A stretch of DNA of 64,000 bases from Faecalibacterium gallinarum (GTDB lineage Bacteria; Bacillota; Clostridia; Oscillospirales; Ruminococcaceae), in assembly GCF_022180365.1 (NCBI RefSeq), contig NZ_BQKV01000081.1, forward strand, positions 21,764 to 85,763. Direction: 5' to 3'. The position numbers and the translations under genes were made by a program. Position 1 is the first letter of the stretch. Every line of letters starts with the position of its first letter. Under the pieces are notes generated by a model. It saw only the letters and a list, made by a program, of their open reading frames with translations. It was not told the DNA's origin and searched no databases. This document shows, one piece after another, positions 55,886 to 63,881 of this stretch.

Positions 55886-56779
55886 ATGGCCGTTTTTCGC
55901 ATTGAACGGACCAAAGATTATACCGTGATGAGCAATCATCACCTGCGGAACCACGAACTATCCCTCAAGGCAAAGGGGCTTCTTTCCATGATGTTATCCC
56001 TGCCTGATGACTGGAACTATACTACCCGTGGACTTGCGAAAATCTGCAAGGAGGGCGTTGATGCCATCGGCAGTGCGCTGCGGGAGTTGGAAACCGCCGG
56101 TTACATCGTGCGGAACCAGCTGCGGGACCAACAAGGCCGGATCAGCGACACCGAGTATGTGATTTATGAGAAACCCCAGCCCAGGCAGCCAGAAACGCCA
56201 AGGCCGGATACGGCTGTACCAGATACGGCTTCACCAGATACGGAAAACCCGTATCTGGATAAACCGGATACGGAAAAGCCCGCAGAATTAAATATAGAGA
56301 AACCAAATACTCAAAAACAAAATACTCATGGAGCAAGTACCGATTCCATTCCCTTCCGGGAAACAGCGGCAGCACAGCTGCCGGAACGGAAAGGAAGGGA
56401 TGCGATGTCTGTCTCAGAGATAGAAAATTATCGGGAATTGATTCTGGAGAACATCGAGTATGACTATCTGTGCAGAGAGTTTTCGACCTACCGTGAGGAC
56501 CTGGACGAGATTGTGGAGCTGATGGTGGAGACCGTTTGTGCCAAACGTAAAACCACTCGGATCGCTGGCAGCGACTTTCCCCATGAAGTCGTGCGCTCCC
56601 GGTTCTTGAAGCTGGATAGCGAGCATATCCGATTTGTCATGGACGGTATGCAGAAAAACACCACGGAGGTCCGCAATATGAAACAGTATTTGCTTGCAGT
56701 GCTGTTCAACGCGCCCACCACGATCAGCAATCACTACACCGTACAAGTCAATCACGATATGAACACAGGCGGCTGGTAA
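55886..56779 (+). CDS. Replication-initiator-like helix-turn-helix protein (DUF6017 group)
   Basis: 297 residues. The N-terminus (VFRIERTKDYTVMSNHHLRNHELSLKAKGLLSMMLSLPDDWNYTTRGLAKICKEGVDAIGSALRELETAGYI) is the winged helix of phage and ICE replisome organisers. The centre (about 95-150) is a Pro/Asp/Thr-rich linker with PDT repeats, and the C-terminal 150 residues form the helical DUF6017 domain. ATG 55886 follows AAAGGAG. It probably starts rolling or theta replication of the circular form. Confidence 0.8.
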   Translation: MAVFRIERTKDYTVMSNHHLRNHELSLKAKGLLSMMLSLPDDWNYTTRGLAKICKEGVDAIGSALRELETAGYIVRNQLRDQQGRISDTEYVIYEKPQPRQPETPRPDTAVPDTASPDTENPYLDKPDTEKPAELNIEKPNTQKQNTHGASTDSIPFRETAAAQLPERKGRDAMSVSEIENYRELILENIEYDYLCREFSTYREDLDEIVELMVETVCAKRKTTRIAGSDFPHEVVRSRFLKLDSEHIRFVMDGMQKNTTEVRNMKQYLLAVLFNAPTTISNHYTVQVNHDMNTGGW

Positions 56780-56827
56780 ACAGCCGCTTTTCTGTTGCCC
56801 GGCAATACCGGGAGAAAGGATTTTGCC

Positions 56828-57190
56828 ATGAAACGACCTCTTGCCTACATTACGGCTCCCTGGAGCAACAACCAGTATGAGAACGCCGAGAACGCTGCCA
56901 CCTACTGCCGCCAGGTGTACGACGCCGGGTATTCGCCCATCTGCCCGGTTCTGTTCTTGTCCACCTTCCTCAAGGACGAGATTCCCCAGGAACACAAGGA
57001 CGGGCTGGATATGGCGCGAGACTATCTGCGCCGGTCCCATGTGCTGGTGGTCTGCGGCCACGGCATCGACGAGACCGTGAAGAATGACATCGCCACCGCT
57101 GAGCGCCTGCGGATCACCGCTACCACCCTGGACGGTATCCTGACTGTGAAAGGCCAGGGACGCGGGAAAGGAGGTGCGCGCCATGCCTGA
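56828..57190 (+). CDS. DUF4406/DUF7768-like protein
   Basis: 120 residues, alpha/beta. MKRPLAYITAPWSNNQYENAENAATYCRQVYDAGYSPICPVLF resembles nucleoside 2-deoxyribosyltransferase-like proteins of mobile elements, and VLVVCGHGIDETVKNDIATAERL the second half. Catalytic identity is not clear. The last bases overlap the next start. Confidence 0.65.
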   Translation: MKRPLAYITAPWSNNQYENAENAATYCRQVYDAGYSPICPVLFLSTFLKDEIPQEHKDGLDMARDYLRRSHVLVVCGHGIDETVKNDIATAERLRITATTLDGILTVKGQGRGKGGARHA

Positions 57191-57494
57191 GCGTAAGACC
57201 GTGGGCCAGCTGATGGAGGAAATGCGGCTCAAGGCCGGGGCGCAGAACTACCACGGCCATGAGTACATGGATTTGGAGCGGTTTGCCGAGGACACCCGGC
57301 ACATGATTATCTTCGATGTGCTGACCCACGATTCGCCGGTGGGCTGGAAAGGCGAACGGACCCGCCTGTTTCTGACGGAGGCCGGATACCAGAAAAGCCT
57401 GGAGAACCAGGAAAAGGGCCACATCAAGATTCTCAGCCATGCCAAGGTGCGCCAGGGACATCTGTACTATGACCGCTCCGATCAGCTGCGTTGA
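57183..57494 (+). CDS. ICE conserved protein, paralogue of the 55322 gene
   Basis: 103 residues. ERTRLFLTEAGYQKSLENQEKGHIKILSHAKVRQGHLYY aligns with the 55322-55597 product. It begins with an extra helix (MPERKTVGQLMEEMRLKAG). ATG overlaps the previous stop by eight bases. Confidence 0.65.
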   Translation: MPERKTVGQLMEEMRLKAGAQNYHGHEYMDLERFAEDTRHMIIFDVLTHDSPVGWKGERTRLFLTEAGYQKSLENQEKGHIKILSHAKVRQGHLYYDRSDQLR

Positions 57495-57506
57495 AAGGAG
57501 CCTGCC

Positions 57507-57548
57507 ATGATGAAATACCTGCTGCGGCGGCTGGTGGTCCCGCCTTAG
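57507..57548 (+). CDS. Very short open frame with good start signals
   Basis: Thirteen codons, MMKYLLRRLVVPP, with AAAGGAG at normal distance. It may be a degraded gene or a leader for the PcfB-VirD4 pair; a real peptide is uncertain. Confidence 0.3.
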   Translation: MMKYLLRRLVVPP

Positions 57549-57595
57549 TATCAAGCGCCACCCCTGCAAAATCCGTGGAAAGGAGGCGATGACCT

Positions 57596-58096
57596 ATGCA
57601 GGAGGAAGTGGAAAACAGGACTTTGACGCTGGTAGTCAGCGGAACAAAGTTTACCGGGCGGCTGTTTAAGGCCGCCATCACCAAGTACCTTGCCCACCGC
57701 AAGGAAAAGAAGCTGCAAAAGCAGAAAAGCCGGGATACCCCCGTGATTCCCCACGGCAAACAGACGGTGAAGCAGCTGATCGGCCAGAATCAGGGCGTTT
57801 CCAACATCGAGATCACCGACCCCTCCATCAAGGAGTTTGAAAAGATCGCCCGGAAATACGGCGTTGACTATGCGGTGAAGAAGGACCGCAGCAGCTCCCC
57901 GCCCAAGTACCTGATCTTTTTCAAAGGCCGCGATGCGGATGCCCTGACCGCTGCCTTTACCGAGTACACCGGCAAGAAGGTCAGAAAGGCGCAGAAAACA
58001 GAGCGTCCGTCCGTGCTGGCAAAGCTGAGCCAGTTCAAAGAGCTGGTGAAACACGCCGTTGTGGACCGGAACAAGCGGAAGGAGCTGGAACGATGA
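57596..58096 (+). CDS. PcfB-like (DUF3801) conjugation accessory protein
   Basis: 166 residues. VSNIEITDPSIKEFEKIARKYGVDYAVKKDRSSSPPKYLIFFKGRDADALTAAF is the DUF3801 core, and the C-terminus is Lys/Arg-rich. In enterococcal and clostridial plasmids PcfB brings relaxosome to the coupling ATPase PcfC. ATG follows AGGAGGCGATG. It overlaps the VirD4 start by four bases (ATGA). Confidence 0.8.
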   Translation: MQEEVENRTLTLVVSGTKFTGRLFKAAITKYLAHRKEKKLQKQKSRDTPVIPHGKQTVKQLIGQNQGVSNIEITDPSIKEFEKIARKYGVDYAVKKDRSSSPPKYLIFFKGRDADALTAAFTEYTGKKVRKAQKTERPSVLAKLSQFKELVKHAVVDRNKRKELER

Positions 58097-59928
58097 AGAT
58101 GAAAAAGCAACTTGACATCAAAAAGCTCCTTTTGCTGAATATGCCCTATATCCTGATGGGGCTGTTCGCAACCAACTTCGGTGAAGGATGGCGGATGGCC
58201 GTGGGTGCGGACGCTTCGGCAAAAATGCTTTCGTTCTTCTCCACGCTGCCGGTGGCGCTGGCCAGCTGGTGGCCCAGCCTGCACCCTTTGGACCTGCTGG
58301 TGGGGCTGTGCTGCGGCGCTGGCCTGCGATTGGCCGTGTATCTCAAAAGCAAGAACGCCAAGAAGTACCGGCACGGTATGGAGTATGGCAGCGCCCGCTG
58401 GGGCACCCATGAGGACATCGCACCCTACATCGACCCGGTGTTCCAGAACAATGTGATTCTGACTAAAACCGAGAGCCTGACCATGAACAGCCGCCCCAAG
58501 GACCCCAAGACCGCCAGAAACAAAAATGTGCTGGTGATCGGTGGCTCCGGTTCCGGCAAGACCCGCTTCTGGCTGAAACCGAACCTGATGCAGATGCACA
58601 GCTCCTATGTGGTGACAGACCCAAAAGGCACCATCCTGGTGGAGTGCGGCAAAATGCTTCAGCGCGGCACACCCAAGCTGGGCAAGGACGGCAAGCCCAT
58701 GAAGGATAAGCACGGCAAGGACATCTATGAGCCTTATCGGATCAAAGTCCTCAATACCATCAACTTCAAGAAGTCCATGCACTATAATCCCTTTGCCTAC
58801 ATCCACTCCGAAAAGGACATCTTGAAACTGGTCACGACGCTGATCGCCAACACCAAGGGCGAGGGCAAGGCCGGGGACGATTTTTGGGTTAAGGCCGAGA
58901 CGCTTTTGTACTGCGCCCTCATTGGGTATATCCACTACGAGGCCCCGGTGGAGGAACAGAATTTCTCCACCCTCATCGAGTTCATCAACGCGATGGAGGT
59001 CCGGGAGGATGACGAGGAGTTCAAGAACCCCGTGGACCTGATGTTTGACGCGCTGGAGGCAGAGAAGCCCAACCACTTCGCCGTCCGTCAGTACAAAAAG
59101 TACAAGCTGGCTGCGGGCAAAACCGCAAAATCCATCCTGATTTCCTGCGGTGCGCGCCTTGCCGTGTTCGACATCGCGGAGCTGCGGGAGGTCACGGCCT
59201 ACGACGAGCTGGAGCTGGATACCCTGGGAGACCGGAAAACCGCCTTGTTCTTGATTATGAGCGACACGGACGATAGCTTTAACTTCCTGATCTCCATGTG
59301 CTACACCCAGCTGTTCAATCTGCTCTGCGAAAAAGCGGACGATGTGTACGGCGGGCGGCTGCCGGTCCATGTGCGGTGCCTCATTGACGAGGCCGCCAAT
59401 ATTGGACAGATCCCTCGGCTGGAAAAGCTGGTTGCCACCATCCGAAGCCGTGAGATTTCCGCCTGCCTGGTGCTGCAAGCACAGTCCCAGCTCAAAGCTA
59501 TCTACAAGGACAACGCCGATACCATCATCGGCAACATGGATACCTCCATCTTCCTGGGCGGCAAAGAGCCGACAACCCTCAAGGAGCTGGCCGCCGTGCT
59601 GGGCAAGGAGACCATCGACACCTACAACACCGGCGAGAGCCGGGGCCGCGAGACATCCCATTCTCTTAACTACCAAAAGCTCGGCAAAGAGCTTATGAGC
59701 CAGGATGAACTGGCCGTCATGGACGGCGGCAAGTGTATCCTCCAGCTGCGCGGTGTGCGGCCTTTCCTCTCGGACAAGTACGACATCACCAAGCACCCCA
59801 ATTACCCGTACACCGCCGACGCGGACCCCAAGAACGCCTTTGACATCGAGGCGTTCCTGTCCACCCGGCTCAAGCTCAAGCCCAACGAGGTCTACGATGT
59901 GTATGAAGTAGACGCAGAGGGCGTGTAA
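58093..59928 (+). CDS. VirD4/TraG-type conjugal coupling ATPase (PcfC)
   Basis: 611 residues. Two N-terminal membrane helices (LLLLNMPYILMGLF and FFSTLPVALASWW...LLVGLCCGAGLRLAVYL), Walker A GGSGSGKTR with Lys156, VVTDPKGT, an all-alpha insertion and Walker B CLIDEAANIG. It couples the relaxase-DNA complex to a type IV secretion channel. The rest of the channel (VirB4, VirB6) is not in the window. A terminator-like hairpin follows at 60040-60085. Confidence 0.92.
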   Translation: MKMKKQLDIKKLLLLNMPYILMGLFATNFGEGWRMAVGADASAKMLSFFSTLPVALASWWPSLHPLDLLVGLCCGAGLRLAVYLKSKNAKKYRHGMEYGSARWGTHEDIAPYIDPVFQNNVILTKTESLTMNSRPKDPKTARNKNVLVIGGSGSGKTRFWLKPNLMQMHSSYVVTDPKGTILVECGKMLQRGTPKLGKDGKPMKDKHGKDIYEPYRIKVLNTINFKKSMHYNPFAYIHSEKDILKLVTTLIANTKGEGKAGDDFWVKAETLLYCALIGYIHYEAPVEEQNFSTLIEFINAMEVREDDEEFKNPVDLMFDALEAEKPNHFAVRQYKKYKLAAGKTAKSILISCGARLAVFDIAELREVTAYDELELDTLGDRKTALFLIMSDTDDSFNFLISMCYTQLFNLLCEKADDVYGGRLPVHVRCLIDEAANIGQIPRLEKLVATIRSREISACLVLQAQSQLKAIYKDNADTIIGNMDTSIFLGGKEPTTLKELAAVLGKETIDTYNTGESRGRETSHSLNYQKLGKELMSQDELAVMDGGKCILQLRGVRPFLSDKYDITKHPNYPYTADADPKNAFDIEAFLSTRLKLKPNEVYDVYEVDAEGV

Positions 59929-60039
59929 ATCTGTTCCGCTGTGAAAGGAGTGATCTTATCTACCCGCCTCAACCGCCCCGGATGGGGCCATCGGCGTACA
60001 AAGCGGACAATCACCAAAAAATAATGAAAAAAGGAGGAC

Positions 60040-60085
60040 AGCCGGAATCAGGCCCCGGAAACCGGGTGCCGATTGTTCCGGCTTT
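60040..60085 (+). terminator. Hairpin after the coupling-protein gene
   Basis: AGCCGGAA (60040-60047) and TTCCGGCT (60076-60083) enclose a second stem CCCCGG-AAA-CCGGG; TTTT follows. It may attenuate rather than end transcription into maff2. Confidence 0.65.
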
Positions 60086-60143
60086 TGTATGCCTATGAAT
60101 GACTAAATCAAACTTTTCAAATGATTCCGGCTAACTATAATTT

Positions 60144-60284
60144 ATGGCATTTTTCAATCAGGCTATCACCGTTCTTCAGACCCTCGTTATCGCTCTGGGC
60201 GCTGGTCTCGGCATCTGGGGTGTCATCAACCTGCTGGAAGGTTACGGCAACGACAACCCCGGTGCGAATGCTCATGTGCCATAA
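60144..60284 (+). pseudogene. Truncated Maff2-family membrane protein
   Basis: 46 residues start like Maff2: FFNQAITVLQTLVIALGAG then LGIWGVINLLEGYGNDNPGA, one membrane helix. The normal continuation after NDNPGA (a Gly-rich second helix) is missing; six unrelated residues and a stop follow. The break at about 60262-60270 marks the junction with an unrelated segment. The ribosome-binding site is weak (none within 12 bases). Confidence 0.75.
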
Positions 60285-60401
60285 AGTAACACATAAGAAT
60301 TGATAGACAGCAGCCCACTATTCCGCAGCAACAGCGAGTTGCTTGTTAAAACCCCATTTTGAAGTTATAATGAGTAAAAACAACCTTTAGGAGGGACGGG
60401 C

Positions 60402-60845
60402 ATGGAAATACAAGGTATTCTTAAAAATTTACGCGAGAAAAACAACCTTACGCAAGAACAACTGGCTGAACGTGTGCAAGTTACCCGACAGGCGGTTAGT
60501 CGCTGGGAAACAGGCGAAACGCAGCCAAATACAGATACCTTAAAACTGTTATCACGAGTTTTTGATGTGTCAATCAATACGCTTCTGGGTTCTCCACGGC
60601 AACTTGTTTGTCAGTGTTGCGGAATGCCATTGAATGAAGATGGTCTGATTAGCCGAGAACCAGACGGAAGCTATAACGAGGACTATTGTAAATGGTGCTA
60701 TGCTAATGGGAAATTTGCATATCAATCCAAGGAATCTTTATTGGATTATCTGGTTGCGAATATGCCAAATCCCGATAACGCAGATGAAGAAACCAGACGT
60801 AATCAGTTTGATTTGTACCTTTCGCAATTAAAGCACTGGAAATAA
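60402..60845 (+). CDS. XRE-family regulator with C-terminal zinc ribbon
   Basis: 147 residues. The helix-turn-helix LTQEQLAERVQVTRQAVSRWETGETQPNTDTLKLLSRVFDVSINTLLG is followed by a putative zinc ribbon (CQCCGMPL...YCKWCYANGKF) and a helix with RNQFDLYLSQLKHWK. Such proteins may sense a metal or a ligand. ATG follows AGGAGGG. It is at the junction with the truncated maff2 gene. Confidence 0.85.
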   Translation: MEIQGILKNLREKNNLTQEQLAERVQVTRQAVSRWETGETQPNTDTLKLLSRVFDVSINTLLGSPRQLVCQCCGMPLNEDGLISREPDGSYNEDYCKWCYANGKFAYQSKESLLDYLVANMPNPDNADEETRRNQFDLYLSQLKHWK

Positions 60846-61008
60846 CTATATTGTCATAGCAAAGCCAGCCGAGCCAGTCAACGGTCAAGATGAACGGCGC
60901 GTACCGCGCCGCCGTTGACAGCCCCGCCCGCCTTTGCTGGTAGGCAATCAAGGGGCGACAGCAAGGAGTGCTGCCGCCCCGCACTATTATCAGAGAGGGG
61001 GAATTTCC

Positions 61009-61431
61009 ATGACCGAAGATGAAGCCTACAAAGTGCATATCCAGTACACCTTTAACGCCTTTTGCAAGGTTGTCATTCGTCACGCCGCCATAGATATAAT
61101 TTTGAAGCTGCGCCGGAGGTGGGAACGGGAAGTTTCCCTTGACTATCTGATGAATGAGAAGTTTGTCCAGCTTGCCGAGCCGGAGCAGCTTGAAGAATAT
61201 CTTTTTACCGCCTGCGGCCAGACCGCCGTTCTGTACCATGCGGAACTCGCCGCCGCCCTTGCCCTTTTGCCAGAGCAGACACAGGAAGAAATTTTCCGTT
61301 ACTATTTCCTGCGCCAGCCGCAGCGGGTGATCGGCGTACATATCGGACGGACACGCAGCACAGCAGGGCGGCATATCCAGCTTGCCTTGAAGCGGCTCCG
61401 GCGGCTCATGGAGGGAAAACGCTATGAGTAA
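61009..61431 (+). CDS. Conjugative-transposon sigma-70-like regulator
   Basis: 140 residues. C-terminal LPEQTQEEIFRYYFLRQPQRVIGVHIGRTRSTAGRHIQLALKRLRRLM is a sigma region 4-type helix-turn-helix; an N-terminal helical region resembles the truncated region 2 of Tn916-type proteins. GAGGGGG precedes ATG 61009. It overlaps the next gene by eight bases. Confidence 0.75.
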   Translation: MTEDEAYKVHIQYTFNAFCKVVIRHAAIDIILKLRRRWEREVSLDYLMNEKFVQLAEPEQLEEYLFTACGQTAVLYHAELAAALALLPEQTQEEIFRYYFLRQPQRVIGVHIGRTRSTAGRHIQLALKRLRRLMEGKRYE

Positions 61432-61621
61432 ACTTCTCCCCTATGAAACAATCGTCAAGGCGCATGAGGGCGACCCGGACGCAATCGACACCGTTCTTTC
61501 CCACTACGTCGGATATATCCGATACTGTTCCAAAGTACACGGGAAAGTCAGCGCCGAGGTTGAGGAACATATAAAACAGAAGCTAATCGCCGCGCTGTTC
61601 AAATTTCGCTTTGACCGATAA
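61424..61621 (+). CDS. HTH_16-type conjugative transposon protein
   Basis: 65 residues: YETIVKAHEGDPDAIDTVLSHYVGYIRYCS...EEHIKQKLIAALFKFRFD, a sigma region 1-2-like helical domain that accompanies the preceding gene in Tn916-like transposons. No further motif. Full length for this family. Confidence 0.75.
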   Translation: MSKLLPYETIVKAHEGDPDAIDTVLSHYVGYIRYCSKVHGKVSAEVEEHIKQKLIAALFKFRFDR

Positions 61622-62079
61622 GCAAAGAACGAACACCGACTGTCATTAGCGATTTTCACCAGCAAGTTTACAATTCATCTATTCCCATAAGTAAGCGGTC
61701 ATAGTATAATAAAGCCATCGACAAATGCAAATTATATTTTTTGAAAGAATTCTATAGAGTAAAAATATTTTGTCTTCTATGTTTTAGAAAATGTGCAACA
61801 GTCGTTCCGTGAGACTGGTATGTGCCCAAAAAAAATGGTCTATGCAAGAAAATAGATACAACAATAGTGAGCAAATGATTCAGGTAAAGATCAGATATAT
61901 AATATTTTAAAGTAATTGTACATTTTTTAAGAAATTACAATGGTCATTCATCGTGTTTGAAAGAATAGGTTATTGGCGCACTTTACTTATATATCGTTTT
62001 ACAGGGGCTGTTTTTTATGCAACGTTAGGGCTTACTCGTATATAGTTATGAAAATAAATAGAGAATGAGGTGCGATTAG
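61622..62079 (+). promoter_or_regulatory. AT-rich leader region upstream of the erm-like gene
   Basis: No gene is supported in 458 bp. TATAAT boxes lie at 61705-61710 and 61898-61903, each with a weak -35. Tiny frames before the gene (MVIHRV, 61940-61960, and MKINRE, 62048-62068, whose stop overlaps the ribosome-binding site) could be attenuator leader peptides of the type that control macrolide-inducible erm genes; neither has a strong ribosome-binding site. Confidence 0.4.
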
Positions 62080-63009
62080 ATGAAAAATCTTGGATATTCA
62101 CAAAATTTTTTGGTTAATAAAAAGTTGGTAGAACGTTTAATAAGCAAGTCAAATATTGATGTAACAGATTATGTTATTGAAATTGGTCCTGGAAAAGGGA
62201 TAATAACAGATGTACTTTCTCAGCATGCTGGAGAGGTTGTTGCAGTTGAATATGATCAAGAATTATATAATAATTTAGTAAGATATCACAGTCATGATAA
62301 TGTTACATATATATTTGGTGATTTTTTAAAATATAAGTTGCCTTTAAATCGCAGATATAAAATATTCTCCAATATTCCTTTTCAGATAACAGCGGATATT
62401 ATTAGGAAATTAACAGACGATGTAAATCCACCATCAGATATAAATATCATAATTCAAAGAGAGGCAGCTAAAAAGAATTGCGGTATTCCATTACAAAAAT
62501 ATGAAGGTTTTCGTGCTGCTATAATAAAGGCACAATATAAGGTAGAAATTACACATAGTTTTAAAAGGAGCGATTTTTTTCCTTCGCCTAATGTTGATAC
62601 AGTTATGCTTCATATGCAGTTATGGGATGATAGATTGAGTGGTGATGATCTTCAAAATTATAAAGATTTAGTGGCTTTTTTTTACACTAATATTAAAGGA
62701 GAGACTGCTAAAGAGAGACTTTCTATTTTATTTTCTAATGAGCAAATCAAAAGATTGGGAAAAGCCAATAGAATTAGTCTTTCAAATTCATATACGTTAA
62801 TCACGGCCGAGCAGTGGATGAATATTTATTATTACTCCAAAATTGGATTGACAGATGAAAAGAAAAAAAAGTTTCAAGATGCATATAAAAAACTTCAAAA
62901 AATGAATAAAAAATTGAAAAAGCAAAACAGAACATCTTTACGAAAGTCTAGTAGCAATAAGAAATGTAGAACAAGGATTGATACTTCTAATGGTACAAAA
63001 AATAGATAG
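62080..63009 (+). CDS. Erm-family 23S rRNA adenine N6-methyltransferase, atypical
   Basis: 309 residues. YSQNFLVNKKLVERLI and EIGPGKGIITDVLSQHAGEVVAVEYD are the S-adenosylmethionine-binding start of Erm/KsgA; SNIPF is the catalytic adenine motif. Methylation of A2058 gives macrolide-lincosamide-streptogramin B resistance. Usual Erm proteins have about 245 residues; this one has about 60 extra, highly basic Lys/Arg/Ser residues at the C-terminus. KsgA is an alternative, but the low-G+C, cargo context and SNIPF favour Erm. TGAGGTG precedes ATG. Confidence 0.82.
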   Translation: MKNLGYSQNFLVNKKLVERLISKSNIDVTDYVIEIGPGKGIITDVLSQHAGEVVAVEYDQELYNNLVRYHSHDNVTYIFGDFLKYKLPLNRRYKIFSNIPFQITADIIRKLTDDVNPPSDINIIIQREAAKKNCGIPLQKYEGFRAAIIKAQYKVEITHSFKRSDFFPSPNVDTVMLHMQLWDDRLSGDDLQNYKDLVAFFYTNIKGETAKERLSILFSNEQIKRLGKANRISLSNSYTLITAEQWMNIYYYSKIGLTDEKKKKFQDAYKKLQKMNKKLKKQNRTSLRKSSSNKKCRTRIDTSNGTKNR

Positions 63010-63351
63010 TATTGATAATTTCTATAAAAATGTGCATGGTAGTGCGAAAATCTGAGAAGAGAATTTAATGCTGGATTTTGTTGATAGTAGATTTCAATGA
63101 GTTAACCATAAAAGTATATTAGAAAGTAAAAACAACAGGGGTAGTAGAATATATTTGTTAGATACAAGAAGGAGAGATTGAATTTAAGGTCATCTAATAC
63201 TCGCGGAATAGTGATAATAATGGTAAGCTGTATTGAAAAAAAACAAAATAACTAACATTATGGGATTATTTCGGTATGAATTGATGTTTTATCATCTTAC
63301 ATAGAAAATTTAATTTTTATTTTAAGTATAAGAATGTAATAGAGGTGATAC
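63010..63351 (+). other. AT-rich gap with a short leader-like frame
   Basis: No full gene in 342 bp. A 25-codon frame from TTG 63178 to 63255 begins MNLRSSNTRGIVIIMVSC and has AAGGAG at ideal distance; it may be a leader peptide or remnant. Otherwise the stretch is AT-rich without hairpins of note. Confidence 0.4.
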
Positions 63352-63837
63352 ATGAAAGTTGCAAAAATAATAAATGAAGAATCAGAACTCCGTTTATTAC
63401 GCGATAAGAATAAAAATAAAAAAATTGTGCTAACATCAGGGTGTTTTGATTTACTTCATTACGGACATATTTGTCATTTAGAAGAGTCTAAGAATTGTGG
63501 GGACTATTTGGTTGTAGCAGTAAATTCTGATGATTCTGTAAAACGATTAAAAGGTAATACGAAACCAGTTGTTCCAGAGAATCAGCGTATCAAAATATTG
63601 CAAGCATTACGTTTTGTGGATGCTGTTTTTGTCTTTGATGAAGATGATGTCTGTAAATATTTTGAAATATTGAAACCAGATTGCTTTACTATTGGAGAAG
63701 AAAGCGCAATTGATTATTATAATGAGATTGTTGCTGCCCAAAATAGTAAAACTTTGGTTCATATAATAAAAAGACGGAAAGATTATTCGACAACCAAAAT
63801 CATAAATAAAATTAAGGAGGAGAACTATCGTGAGTAG
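63352..63837 (+). CDS. Cytidylyltransferase-like nucleotidyltransferase (RfaE/HldE domain type)
   Basis: 161 residues. LTSGCFDLLHYGHICHLEESKNCGDYLVVAVNSDDSV has the HxGH nucleotide-binding motif (His36-His39), and GNTKPVVPENQRIKILQALRFVDAVFVF and TTKIINKI are typical of the HldE-C / glycerol-3-phosphate cytidylyltransferase group. It transfers AMP or CMP to a sugar- or alcohol-phosphate. Its partner enzyme is not nearby, so the substrate is unknown. GAGGTG precedes ATG. Confidence 0.82.
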   Translation: MKVAKIINEESELRLLRDKNKNKKIVLTSGCFDLLHYGHICHLEESKNCGDYLVVAVNSDDSVKRLKGNTKPVVPENQRIKILQALRFVDAVFVFDEDDVCKYFEILKPDCFTIGEESAIDYYNEIVAAQNSKTLVHIIKRRKDYSTTKIINKIKEENYRE

Positions 63838-63881
63838 GTATATAAATAGTAAATTTGAAAAATTAAAAGAGGACTAAGTTT

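Larger units (their letters stand above)
53456..60284 (+). mobile_element. Left part of an integrative conjugative element (truncated)
   Basis: From the CCAAGCGCT repeat to the broken Maff2 gene, about 6.8 kb of intermediate G+C: ParA, ParB, a replication-like protein, small conserved genes, PcfB and VirD4, in the order usual in Clostridia ICEs. Maff2, VirB6, VirB4, relaxase and integrase should follow Maff2 but do not; another module begins at about 60285. The element is therefore cut, unless the insert is a later event and the remainder lies outside the window. Confidence 0.75.

Noticed and set aside
57868..59796. 642-codon minus-strand frame opposite virD4
   Set aside because: Antisense shadow of the coupling-protein gene; no domain or start signal.
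62080..63009. KsgA/RsmA 16S rRNA dimethyltransferase
   Set aside because: Same superfamily, but the context is mobile and AT-rich and the protein has SNIPF and a basic tail; Erm is more likely, though not proven.
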